Part shown: positions 45,686-54,035 of the stretch, piece after piece
How the letters are laid out: each line of letters opens with the position of its first letter
Position numbering within the stretch: the stretch's first letter is position 1
From: CAJXII01 sp965242915
Lineage (GTDB): Bacteria > Campylobacterota > Campylobacteria > Campylobacterales > Arcobacteraceae
Length of the DNA: 64,000 bases
Assembly (NCBI GenBank): GCA_965242915.1
Contig: CBDETN010000027.1
Location: forward strand, 372,001 to 436,000
Reading direction: 5' to 3'
Translations under genes and position numbers: made by a program
The notes under the pieces: generated by a model
What the model saw: only the letters and a program-made list of their open reading frames with translations
What the model was told of the DNA's origin: nothing
The model's database searches: none

Positions 45686-46885
45686 ATGGAAGTATATTTA
45701 GATAATAATTCAACCACACAAATTGATCCGAAAGTAAAAGAGTTATATTGTAATACCACAGAGATTTTTGGTAATGCAAATGTAATTTATAAACAAGGGA
45801 TTGAAACAAGGGCTGCTTTAAATACAGCTTACGATAAAGTTTATAATAGTTTAAATGCCAGTGATGACGATGATATAGTTTTTACATCTTCAACAACTGA
45901 AGGGAATAATGCAGTTATAAAAACTTTTTTAGATCTGTTTTTAAAAGGAAGTGAAAAAAATCATATTATATCTACTGTTGCTGAACATGCATCTATTAAA
46001 TCTCCGCTGAACTATTGTAAAAGTTTTGGTATGGAGGTTACATATTTAGGAACTGATGAAAATGGTTTAATCAGTCTTGAAGATTTAAAAGAGGCAATAA
46101 CTGATAAAACTGCTTTAGTAACTGTGTTGATGGCTAGCAATGAAACAGGTGCAATTCAACCAATTAAAAGCATAGCTAAAATTTGTCAAGGTAGAGATAT
46201 ACCTTTTCATACAGATGCTGCTCAGGCAATTGGTAAAATAAAAGTTGACTTGTCAGCTTTGGGAGTTGATTATTTTACTTGGTCTGCTCATAAATTTCAT
46301 GGACCAAAAGGGGTAGGGGGACTTTTTATAAAGCAAAATGCTCCATTTGTACCACTTCTTCATGGAAGTAAAAATGTGATGGGTGGAAAAAGAGCAGGCA
46401 GTATTTATAATAATGGTGTATTTGCAATGGCAGAAGCAATAGAGATAGCAAATTCAGATATGAGTGTAGCGTATATCAAAAATCATATCGGTGCGCTAAG
46501 AGATACACTTGAAGAGGCAATTTTAAGTATTCCTGATACAAAATCTTATGTACCAAAAGAACATAGACTTAATAATATAGTTGTAGCTTCTTTTAGAGGT
46601 ATTGAAGGTGAAGCGATGCTTTGGGATATGAATGAAAATGGTATTTATATCTCTACAGGAAGCTCATGTTCTAGTGAAGATTTAGAAGCTAGTGCTGTTG
46701 TTGAAGCTTTGGGTGAAAAAGTAGAGATTGCAAATGCAACTGTTATGTTTGCTTTAAGCAAATTTACAACTCATGAAGAGATTGATTATGTAATACAAAA
46801 GCTTAAACCAATCGTTGAGAGAATTAGAGAAATATCTATGACTTACGCAAAACAAGAAGCATTTAGCGTTCATATGCACGATTAG
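45686..46885 (+). CDS. nifS: Cysteine desulfurase NifS
   Basis: The ATG at 45686 is taken as start (AAGG 8 bases upstream); a GTG three codons earlier is less likely. 399 residues of the PLP enzyme that draws sulfur from cysteine: YLDNNSTTQ, the PLP Lys in WSAHKFHGPKG, the SNETGAIQP stretch and the catalytic Cys loop in STGSSCSSEDLEAS. In Campylobacterota NifS/NifU are the main Fe-S assembly system, not specific to nitrogen fixation. nifU follows after a large hairpin. Confidence 0.95.
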   Translation: MEVYLDNNSTTQIDPKVKELYCNTTEIFGNANVIYKQGIETRAALNTAYDKVYNSLNASDDDDIVFTSSTTEGNNAVIKTFLDLFLKGSEKNHIISTVAEHASIKSPLNYCKSFGMEVTYLGTDENGLISLEDLKEAITDKTALVTVLMASNETGAIQPIKSIAKICQGRDIPFHTDAAQAIGKIKVDLSALGVDYFTWSAHKFHGPKGVGGLFIKQNAPFVPLLHGSKNVMGGKRAGSIYNNGVFAMAEAIEIANSDMSVAYIKNHIGALRDTLEEAILSIPDTKSYVPKEHRLNNIVVASFRGIEGEAMLWDMNENGIYISTGSSCSSEDLEASAVVEALGEKVEIANATVMFALSKFTTHEEIDYVIQKLKPIVERIREISMTYAKQEAFSVHMHD

Positions 46886-46978
46886 AAAATTTTAATTCTA
46901 CAATATTGCACGATAAGCTCTTTGAAGTACTGACGTACATCTGCAAAGCTCATCGCACAATCTTGAAGTTTAAAATTC
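46886..46978. repeat. Large imperfect inverted repeat between nifS and nifU
   Basis: Arms of about 35 bases (46887-46924 and 46943-46977) share AATTTTAA, ATTG, CGAT, AGCT and TTTG blocks in complementary order. The 18-base loop itself contains GTAC-TGAC-GTAC. The transcript would fold into one long hairpin. Confidence 0.7.
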
Positions 46979-47032
46979 CCTACTCATGCATATGAAGTAG
47001 AGAACATTAAAAAAAGAAAATAGGAGGATATT

Positions 47033-48013
47033 ATGGCAAGAAGTAATTTAATAAGCGGAAATGTTTGGGAACAATACAGTCAAAAAGTACAAGACAGGAT
47101 GAATAATCCTGTCGCAATGGGAGAGTTAAACCAAGCAGATGCAGATGCAAAAGGGGCAAGATTAATTGTTGCAGATTTTGGAGCTGAGAGTTGTGGAGAT
47201 GCAGTAAGATTATTTTGGCTGGTTGATGAAAAAACAGATACGATTATAGATAGTAAATTTAAATCTTTTGGTTGTGGAACCGCCATTGCTTCTAGTGATG
47301 CAATGGCTGAACTTTGTATTGGTAAAACAGTTGATGAAGCTATTCATATTACAAATACAGAAGTTGAAGCATTTTTAAGAGATGATGATGGAACTCCGGC
47401 AGTACCGCCTCAAAAAATGCATTGTTCGGTTATGGCTTATGATGTTATTTTAGAAGCTGCTGCTCAATATAAGGGAGTGGAGCGAAGTGTATTGGAAAAT
47501 CAAGATATAGTTTGTGAATGTGCAAGAGTCACAAAACAAGAATTAATAGCAGCTATTAAAGACAATGATTTAAAAACTATTGAAGAGGTTATTGAAACTA
47601 CAAAAGCCGGAAGTTTTTGTAAATCTTGTATAAGACCGGGCGGTCATGAGCCTAAAGATATTTATTTAGTAGATATTTTAGCTGATGTTAGAGCTGAAAT
47701 GGAACAAACTAGATTGGAAGAAGCTGCAAATACAACTGAAACTGGAGATAACTCTTTTGAAAAAATGACTATTGTTCAAAGAATTAAAGCAGTTGATGCA
47801 GTGATTGATGAATATATCAGACCTATGTTAGTGATGGATGGTGGAGATATGGAGATTATTGATATCAAAGAAAATCTTCCATACTACGATATTTATATCA
47901 GATATTTAGGTGCTTGTGGAAGTTGTGCTAGTGGTAGTACAGGAACACTTTATGCAATTGAATCTACACTTAGAGCAAAGGTGGATGAAAACATTAGAGT
48001 TTTACCAGTTTAA
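47033..48013 (+). CDS. nifU: Fe-S cluster scaffold protein NifU
   Basis: Three-domain 326-residue scaffold. An IscU-like domain has Cys in FGAESCGDAV, FGCGTAIAS and KMHCSVM. A [2Fe-2S] domain has ENQDIVCECARVTKQEL and SFCKSCIRPGG, and the C-terminal Nfu domain has the CGSCASG pair. It accepts sulfur from NifS and builds clusters for transfer. AGGAGG-like AGGAGGAT sits upstream of the ATG. Confidence 0.95.
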   Translation: MARSNLISGNVWEQYSQKVQDRMNNPVAMGELNQADADAKGARLIVADFGAESCGDAVRLFWLVDEKTDTIIDSKFKSFGCGTAIASSDAMAELCIGKTVDEAIHITNTEVEAFLRDDDGTPAVPPQKMHCSVMAYDVILEAAAQYKGVERSVLENQDIVCECARVTKQELIAAIKDNDLKTIEEVIETTKAGSFCKSCIRPGGHEPKDIYLVDILADVRAEMEQTRLEEAANTTETGDNSFEKMTIVQRIKAVDAVIDEYIRPMLVMDGGDMEIIDIKENLPYYDIYIRYLGACGSCASGSTGTLYAIESTLRAKVDENIRVLPV

Positions 48014-48033
48014 AAAAAGATAAAAACTTGATA

Positions 48034-48062
48034 TAAAACAAGACAATTTTTGTCTTGTTTTA
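48034..48062 (+). terminator. Rho-independent terminator after nifU
   Basis: AAAACAAGAC pairs with GTCTTGTTTT around an AATTTTT-type loop, and a T-rich tail is built into the stem end. Confidence 0.7.
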
Positions 48063-48063
48063 G

Positions 48064-48104
48064 TATAATTATAAAAAATAAAATAAAATAAAATAAAAAA
48101 GGAC
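48064..48104 (+). promoter_or_regulatory. TATAAT followed by a (AAAAT)4 tandem tract
   Basis: TATAAT at 48064-48069 follows the terminator. Four tandem AAAAT units lie between it and the AAGGAC ribosome-binding site of the next gene. Confidence 0.5.
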
Positions 48105-48108
48105 AAAA

Positions 48109-48465
48109 ATGAGTTTATTACCAGAAAATGCACAACAAATTGAAGTAGAAGGGGCAACTGTTCCATTTATGAAATACGAAGAAAATGGAGTTACTATATA
48201 TCAGTTTGATAGTAGTAAAGCAGGACATCCAGAACCTATGATAAATGCTATGACAGGTCTTCAAATGATTCAAGCTGGTGAAAAATTAGAGATGATTAAC
48301 AGTAAAGCTCCCATGGGATTATTTCCAAAAATTGAAGCAGATTTTAATTTTGATGTTGAAGAGTTAGTTGACGGTAGATTTAAAATTACATTCACAAAAA
48401 GAGGTGAAAGTGATGCCGCAACTGATTTTGATGATACTGCTTGTAGCGATGGCGGTTGTAGCTAA
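48109..48465 (+). CDS. DUF2249-like small protein
   Basis: 118 residues. The part ALTGLQMI-like (MINAMTGLQMIQAGEKLEM), KAPMGLFPKIEADF and DGRFKITFTKR follow the pattern of DUF2249/SirA-like domains (a two-layer fold related to TusA). The C-terminus ends in a Cys-Ser-Asp-Gly-Gly-Cys pair (ACSDGGCS), which could bind metal. Family assignment is tentative. It starts an operon of genes often linked with NO or denitrification; its stop shares one base with the next start. Confidence 0.55.
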   Translation: MSLLPENAQQIEVEGATVPFMKYEENGVTIYQFDSSKAGHPEPMINAMTGLQMIQAGEKLEMINSKAPMGLFPKIEADFNFDVEELVDGRFKITFTKRGESDAATDFDDTACSDGGCS

Positions 48466-49697
48466 TGGCAATTTCGCAAGATTTTGCACCGCCATTTAAA
48501 TTAATAGCACCTTATTTTATAATAGGTGCTATTTTTTTTGTGTTTAGTGTTGCTTTACTTTTTGGCTTTGATGTATCTTCTTTAGATAGTTTAGACAGCG
48601 GTACTTTATCATGGGTACATGTATTTTTACTAGGCTTCGTGATGATGGTGATTTTTGGTGCTATGGCTCAATTAGTGCCTGTGGTGCTTGAGGTTGGGCA
48701 TTTTGCTGTTGAATTATATTATGTGATATACCCCTTGCTTTTAATAGGAACTTTGCTTATGGGATATGGTTTTGTTGCCAGTCCTGCACTGCTGCCTTAT
48801 GGTGGAATAGTTGTACTTGTTTCATTGCTTATATTTGTACTTGAAACATTTTTAACAATTAAAAAAGTAAAAAAAATGAATCTTGTGATGGTAAGTGTAT
48901 TACTGGCAAATACATTTCTTTTCTTAGGTCTTATCTTTGGTATATTGATGGCTTTAGGATATGCCGGAACAATTGAAGTTGATATTGATGCACTACTTAA
49001 AGCACATATATATTTAGTGCTTGGCGGATATGTTGGAGTTACAATTATGGGGATGAGTTTGATACTTCTTCCTATGTTTTGGCTTTCACACAGTTTTAGT
49101 TGGAAGCCTGTTACTTATGCTTTATGGAGTATGAGTTTTGGTGTGATGTCAGTAATGTTTTCAAGTATAACAGGTAGTTTTTTATTAGAGTATATTGGAT
49201 ATCTTTTAAGTATAACTGCACTTATGTTGTATTTTTACCAAATTTATATAATTTATAAAACACGAGTAAGATTAGACAATGATATTTATTTACACTCATT
49301 ACTGTTTTCTTATGGTAGTTTGGCAGTATCTTTGATTTTGGGTGTTATTTATTTGGTGTTACCAAGTGAAAATTTATTATTAACCATTGGATGGGTGTTG
49401 TTTTTAGGATATATTACTTTTGTAATTACAGGGCATTTATATAAAATAGTACCATTTTTAGTTTGGTTTGAAAGATTTTCTCCATTGATAGGAAAACAAA
49501 AAGTACCAATGTTAGCTGATATGGTACCGGTACTTAGTGCAAAATTTCAGTTTGGATTTAGTGCAAGTGGAGTGGTCATTTGTGCTTTTGGAATATTGTT
49601 AGGTAATAATGATATTTTTAAAGCAGGGATTAGTTTTTTATTTGTGGGTTCTGTATTTATGATAAAAGACTTAATGTATATGATAAATTTTAAATAG
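48465..49697 (+). CDS. Polytopic membrane protein, NnrS/haem-copper-oxidase-like
   Basis: 410 residues with about 12 hydrophobic helices. Helix-embedded His residues occur in WVHVFLLGF, LKAHIYLVLGG and GHLYKIVPFLVWFERF, patterns like those of NnrS and subunit I-like proteins that handle haem. The function in this family is not settled; roles in protecting cells from nitric oxide are known for NnrS. A paralogue lies three genes downstream. Confidence 0.6.
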   Translation: MAISQDFAPPFKLIAPYFIIGAIFFVFSVALLFGFDVSSLDSLDSGTLSWVHVFLLGFVMMVIFGAMAQLVPVVLEVGHFAVELYYVIYPLLLIGTLLMGYGFVASPALLPYGGIVVLVSLLIFVLETFLTIKKVKKMNLVMVSVLLANTFLFLGLIFGILMALGYAGTIEVDIDALLKAHIYLVLGGYVGVTIMGMSLILLPMFWLSHSFSWKPVTYALWSMSFGVMSVMFSSITGSFLLEYIGYLLSITALMLYFYQIYIIYKTRVRLDNDIYLHSLLFSYGSLAVSLILGVIYLVLPSENLLLTIGWVLFLGYITFVITGHLYKIVPFLVWFERFSPLIGKQKVPMLADMVPVLSAKFQFGFSASGVVICAFGILLGNNDIFKAGISFLFVGSVFMIKDLMYMINFK

Positions 49698-49708
49698 GAG
49701 ATAGGAAA

Positions 49709-50014
49709 ATGGTAAGTAAAGAAGAACTTTTTAAAGCAGTATCAACTGTAAATGATCCAGAAGTTGGATTTAATCTTGTAGAGATGGGTTTGATTTATGA
49801 TGCATCTTGTGACGAGGAAGGTAAGGTAAAAATTACTATGACACTTAGTACAAAAGCTTGTCCTCTTCATCAGATGATTGTTCAATGGGTTGAAGAAGCG
49901 GTTATTAGAGAGTGTGAAGCTGTACAAAATGTTGAGGTTGAAGTAGTTTGGGAGCCGGCTTGGAATATTACTATGGCAACTGATGAAGTTAAAAAAAAAT
50001 TGAGTGGAATATAA
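49709..50014 (+). CDS. DUF59/MIP18-family Fe-S assembly protein
   Basis: 101 residues starting KEELFKAVSTVNDPEVGFNLVEMG (the DPE-x5-VEMGL motif of the family) and containing TLSTKACPLHQMI, with the conserved Cys. Such proteins (SufT, PaaD) act in Fe-S cluster maturation. AGGAGATAGG lies before the ATG. It sits between the membrane protein and the FmdE-like gene, both coupled closely. Confidence 0.85.
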   Translation: MVSKEELFKAVSTVNDPEVGFNLVEMGLIYDASCDEEGKVKITMTLSTKACPLHQMIVQWVEEAVIRECEAVQNVEVEVVWEPAWNITMATDEVKKKLSGI

Positions 50015-50015
50015 G

Positions 50016-50609
50016 ATGAAGTATCCTGAATTTTTCAACTCAATTGAAACAATAGAATTAGTAGATAATTTATCTGACTTTTTAGGTACATTTGAAGATG
50101 GGCTGACAGAATTTAGCTTTCTTGATGTTGTAAAAAGTGCAGGGCATAGTTGTCCTACAGTTGCAGGTGCATATTTGATGACTTTAGAAGGGTTAAAAGC
50201 ACTTTATAAAGATAAATTGCCAGTTCGTGGAGAGATCTTTGTATCTTTTAAAGAAGATGCCAATGATGGTGTTGCAGGAGTAATTGCAAATGTAATTACG
50301 CAAATTACAGGGGCAACTGTAACTTCTGGTTTTAAAGGAATTGGCGGAAACTTTGTAAGACATTCTTTAATGGAATTTGATGCGTCTATTTCATCAAGTG
50401 TAAAATTTCAAAGACTAGATACAGGTAAAAGTGTTGAAGTGATTTATAATCCAAGTTCAATACCTGGTAATCCGTTACAGCAAGAACTTATGCAAAAAAT
50501 TATGCAAAATGTTGCAACACCTGAAGAGAAAACAAGTTTTGGTAAACTTTGGCAGCAAAGAGTTGAGAATATTTTTAAAAATATCTCTGATGTAATTACA
50601 ATAAAATAG
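50016..50609 (+). CDS. FmdE-like metal-binding protein
   Basis: The ATG one base after the upstream stop is chosen over a GTG four codons earlier. The segment KSAGHSCPTVAGAYLMTLEGLKAL has the His and Cys of FmdE-type domains, which otherwise occur with formylmethanofuran dehydrogenase. The rest (DANDGVAGVIANVITQITG, KGIGGNFVRH) is conserved-looking. In this operon it is more likely a redox or metal-handling protein than a methanogenesis enzyme. Confidence 0.65.
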   Translation: MKYPEFFNSIETIELVDNLSDFLGTFEDGLTEFSFLDVVKSAGHSCPTVAGAYLMTLEGLKALYKDKLPVRGEIFVSFKEDANDGVAGVIANVITQITGATVTSGFKGIGGNFVRHSLMEFDASISSSVKFQRLDTGKSVEVIYNPSSIPGNPLQQELMQKIMQNVATPEEKTSFGKLWQQRVENIFKNISDVITIK

Positions 50610-50648
50610 GTAATAGGAACGGTATAAAAAATATGAAGGAAAAATATA

Positions 50649-51104
50649 ATGACAGTTTTAAGTGAATATATGAAAGCAGATCACAGAGCTTGTGATGCTG
50701 AATTTGCAAATATGGAAAATGCAGTAGCAGATGAGAATTGGGCAGAAGCAAATACATTATTTGAAAAATTTGTAAGTGATTTAATTCACCATTTTGATAT
50801 GGAAGAGGAAGTTATGTTTCCAGGTTTTGAAGCAAGAAGTGAAAGTGCCCATTGTAACCCAACACCGGTTATGATTATGGAACACACTCAAATGAGACAA
50901 TTAGTTAAAGATATGGCAATTGAGCTTGAAGCTAAAAATAAAGATAAATTCTTTGGAATTAGTGAAACTTTAATGATGACAATGCAGCAACACAATATGA
51001 AAGAGGAACAAATGATGTATCCAATGATTGATGAATCGATGGAAAATGAAGGTGATATGCTGCTTGAGAGTATGAAAGAACTTCCACGAAAAAGTTTTAA
51101 ATAA
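50649..51104 (+). CDS. Hemerythrin-domain protein
   Basis: A 151-residue four-helix bundle with the di-iron ligands of hemerythrins: His in DHRACD, IHHFDMEEEVMFP (His-His and Glu), His in MEHTQMRQ, and HNMKEEQMMYP. Close relatives sense or bind NO or O2, or repair Fe-S centres (YtfE-like). Its place between FmdE-like and NnrS-like genes supports a nitrosative-stress role. Confidence 0.85.
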   Translation: MTVLSEYMKADHRACDAEFANMENAVADENWAEANTLFEKFVSDLIHHFDMEEEVMFPGFEARSESAHCNPTPVMIMEHTQMRQLVKDMAIELEAKNKDKFFGISETLMMTMQQHNMKEEQMMYPMIDESMENEGDMLLESMKELPRKSFK

Positions 51105-51116
51105 GAATATCTGTAA

Positions 51117-52385
51117 ATGTTTCAAGGACTATCAACAGACCAAGCACCGCCGATAAGTGTACCGTTTAGATTTTTTCTTACAGCACCGTTATTTGGGATA
51201 TTGATTTCATTAGTTTTCTTATTTTATCCAATAGAGGAAGTCTTTAACAGATATTCTCCTGTATCAATCGGTTTAATACATCTTTTTACTTTGGGAATGT
51301 TATCCATGATAATGTTTGGAGCTTTACAACAAATGCTGCCGGTTCTTGCGGGTGCTGTATTTAAAAAACCTTTATTGTTTGCAAATATAGTACATCTTTC
51401 ATTGGTTGTAGGAACCTTGAGTTTAAGCGGTGGTTTTATATTTTCATCAAAAATATTATTAATAGCAGGAAGTGCATTTTTAAGCATCTCTTTTGGAGTT
51501 TTTTTTGTTGTATTGTTACGACTTTTATTTCAAGTAAAATATCTGACAAGTACAGTAAATACAATAAAATTGTTTGCTATTGCCGGAGCTGTTACAGCTT
51601 TGTTGGGACTTTATTTAGCGTGGCAGCATATAAGTGGGAATATAAACTCTTATCATTATCTTTTTGTTAATACCCATATTTTATTTGCCAGTTTTGGGTT
51701 TGCCATTATTTTAGTAATGGGGGTGGCTTTTCAAGTTGTTCCTATGTTTTATGTTGCACCGGATTTTCCAAAAAATATACAAGAAAAATTTCCTAGGGTT
51801 ATATTGGGTATGCTGTTTGTTGCAGGAATATTTTTAATTTTTCAGTCAGATTGGCAATTAATTAAAATAATTATTGCAACTTTCGTATCTATTTTTGCAT
51901 ATTATGGATTAAACAGCTTAAACAACAGGAGAAGACCAGTATTTGATGTAACACTATGGTACTGGAAGTTTTCATTTTATTCTTTAATATTAGCTATGTT
52001 TTTATTTCTATTTTTTCAAGATATAGTTATTTTATCTTTAGTTTTTATTTTTGGGTTTTTATATTCACTTTTGCAAGGAATGATTTATAAAATTACTCCA
52101 TTTTTATCATGGTTCCATCTTAGCAGCCGTGGATATTTTTTAATACCAAATTTACGGGAATATATAAAAGAAGATATGATCAAGTTACAATTTTTTATAT
52201 ATATTTCATCTTTTGCATTTTTTATCTTAAGTGCGGTTTTTAATCAACTGTTCTTATATATAGCTTCAGTGCTTTTTTTAATATCAAATTTGATGTTCCT
52301 GTTTAATTTAATCACTGCAATTGGAAAGTATAATTCTATTGCTAAAACAGATCCTACGGATGCTTTTAAAATGGAAATAAAATGA
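51117..52385 (+). CDS. Polytopic membrane protein, paralogue of the 48465 gene
   Basis: 422 residues, 11-12 hydrophobic helices, with the same layout as the earlier gene: IGLIHLFTLGMLSMIMFGALQQMLPVL near the start and NTHILFASFG plus MIYKITPFLSWFHLSSRG later. The repeated His placement suggests haem binding. It starts 13 bases after the hemerythrin gene and overlaps the next start by 4 bases. Confidence 0.6.
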   Translation: MFQGLSTDQAPPISVPFRFFLTAPLFGILISLVFLFYPIEEVFNRYSPVSIGLIHLFTLGMLSMIMFGALQQMLPVLAGAVFKKPLLFANIVHLSLVVGTLSLSGGFIFSSKILLIAGSAFLSISFGVFFVVLLRLLFQVKYLTSTVNTIKLFAIAGAVTALLGLYLAWQHISGNINSYHYLFVNTHILFASFGFAIILVMGVAFQVVPMFYVAPDFPKNIQEKFPRVILGMLFVAGIFLIFQSDWQLIKIIIATFVSIFAYYGLNSLNNRRRPVFDVTLWYWKFSFYSLILAMFLFLFFQDIVILSLVFIFGFLYSLLQGMIYKITPFLSWFHLSSRGYFLIPNLREYIKEDMIKLQFFIYISSFAFFILSAVFNQLFLYIASVLFLISNLMFLFNLITAIGKYNSIAKTDPTDAFKMEIK

Positions 52386-53020
52386 TAAAATTCAGTAGAT
52401 GTAAAAGTTTATTTGGAGATGATTTTGAGAAATTGCAAAAAGCTAAAATAATTATTTTAGGAGTTGGCGGAGTCGGCGGTCATGCTTTGGATTGTCTTTA
52501 TAAAAGTGGTGTTAAGCATATTACAATAGTTGATTTTGATACTTTTGAATTATCAAATCAAAACAGGCAAATAGGAAGTGAAGCTTTGGGTGAGAGTAAA
52601 GTTAAACATTTAAAAACCCTTTATCCAAATATAACTGCAATTGAACAAAAAATTGATATTGATTGGGTAGATAAATTTGATATGAGTGAATTTGATTTAA
52701 TTTTAGATGCAATTGATGATATAAAGCCAAAAATTCAAATAATTAAAAAATATTATAAAAAGCTTATCTCTACAACTGGAAGTGCAAAAAGATTGGATCC
52801 TGCTAAAATAGAGTATATAAATATATTTAAAACTTTTAATGATCCCTTTGCAAAAAAGATCAGAGATGAATTAAAAAAAGCAAAATTTAATAAAAATTTT
52901 AAAGTTATCTTTAGCAGTGAAGAACCTAAATGTAAAGATATGGGTAGTTTTGTAGGAGTTACCGGTTCATTTGGACTTATCATGTGTTCACTTGCACTTG
53001 AGAAGATTAAAAATAAATAA
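52382..53020 (+). CDS. ThiF/MoeB-family adenylyltransferase, TcdA-like
   Basis: 212 residues with the nucleotide loop IIILGVGGVGGHALDCL, the Arg in NQNRQIGSEALG and ILDAIDDI. The shape and length fit TcdA, which cyclises t6A to ct6A in tRNA, rather than ThiF or MoeB, whose Cys motifs it lacks. It overlaps the upstream membrane protein gene by 4 bases (ATGA). Confidence 0.75.
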   Translation: MIKFSRCKSLFGDDFEKLQKAKIIILGVGGVGGHALDCLYKSGVKHITIVDFDTFELSNQNRQIGSEALGESKVKHLKTLYPNITAIEQKIDIDWVDKFDMSEFDLILDAIDDIKPKIQIIKKYYKKLISTTGSAKRLDPAKIEYINIFKTFNDPFAKKIRDELKKAKFNKNFKVIFSSEEPKCKDMGSFVGVTGSFGLIMCSLALEKIKNK

Positions 53021-53080
53021 ACAAATCTTAAGTAATTTAACGATAAAATTTAATGATATGAACCGATAAAGGATTTTAAT

Positions 53081-53992
53081 ATGAGCGGAATAGGCGGTAG
53101 TGTTGAGCAGATGACTCAAGCACATTTACGGAATGTACAACAACTAGCAGTTTTTTATACGGGTGACAATAACATATATGCTATTAATATAGCTAAAATT
53201 AAAGCATTTATTATCACTGAAGAGATTACAATTAGTAATACTCCAACAGATACACCTATTGTAGAAGGGATTGCAACTATCAGGGGTGAACCAATTACAC
53301 TAATCAATCTTGACAGATGGTTGGGAAATGACCCACTACCAATAGAAGATTATAAATTAATTATTTTTTGTGAATTTAATCATAAACAAGTCGGATTTCT
53401 AGTAAAAGATATGCTTGATATTGTTGAAAAAACAACAGATGAACTTAAAAATTCAGAAGAGCAAAATTCAAAAATTACTTATACTACTTATGTGAAAGTT
53501 AATGATAAAGATGAACTTTGTACAGTATTTAACGCCGAACAACTTTTAGTTGATATTGGTTGGACGGATAGCGGTATGGATGATTTACATAAATATGTGA
53601 CTGATCCTGTTGATAATACTAAAATAATTTTAGCAGCGGAGGACAGTGCAGTTGCAAGAGAAATTTTAATTTCATTTTTCAAAAAGGCCGGTGCAAACTA
53701 TGAAGTGTATCCAAATGGAACACAGTTGTTAGATAGATTAGCAACTATTAATCCTCAAAGTGTAGGGTTGGTTATTACTGATATTGAGATGCCTGAAACT
53801 GACGGTTATCAAGTGGCACAGGCTATTAAAGAAAATTCAATGCTTTCTCATATTCCAGTAGTTGTAAATTCAAGTATGACAACAGCAGCTGTTAGACATA
53901 AAATGGAAGATATCGGTGTAGATGGTTTTATTGGTAAAACAGATATTGCATCATTGTATAGTGCTGTAGTAAAATATATTGGATTAGCTTAG
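53081..53992 (+). CDS. cheV: Chemotaxis coupling protein CheV
   Basis: 303 residues: an N-terminal CheW domain (NIYAINIAKIKAF, IRGEPITLINLDRWLG) and a C-terminal receiver (LAAEDSAV, ITDIEMPETDG, NSSMT, GKTD). CheV couples chemoreceptors to CheA and can accept phosphate. It stands alone before a convergent topA. Confidence 0.92.
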   Translation: MSGIGGSVEQMTQAHLRNVQQLAVFYTGDNNIYAINIAKIKAFIITEEITISNTPTDTPIVEGIATIRGEPITLINLDRWLGNDPLPIEDYKLIIFCEFNHKQVGFLVKDMLDIVEKTTDELKNSEEQNSKITYTTYVKVNDKDELCTVFNAEQLLVDIGWTDSGMDDLHKYVTDPVDNTKIILAAEDSAVAREILISFFKKAGANYEVYPNGTQLLDRLATINPQSVGLVITDIEMPETDGYQVAQAIKENSMLSHIPVVVNSSMTTAAVRHKMEDIGVDGFIGKTDIASLYSAVVKYIGLA

Positions 53993-54009
53993 ACTTATAA
54001 GTTATTTTT

Positions 54010-54028
54010 CCCAAGTTTTTTACTTGGG
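54010..54028. terminator. Hairpin between convergent cheV and topA
   Basis: CCCAAG and CTTGGG form a 6-bp stem with a T-rich loop. No clear T run follows in the direction of either gene, so termination is only suggested by the position. Confidence 0.4.
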
Positions 54029-54035
54029 AGAGCAT

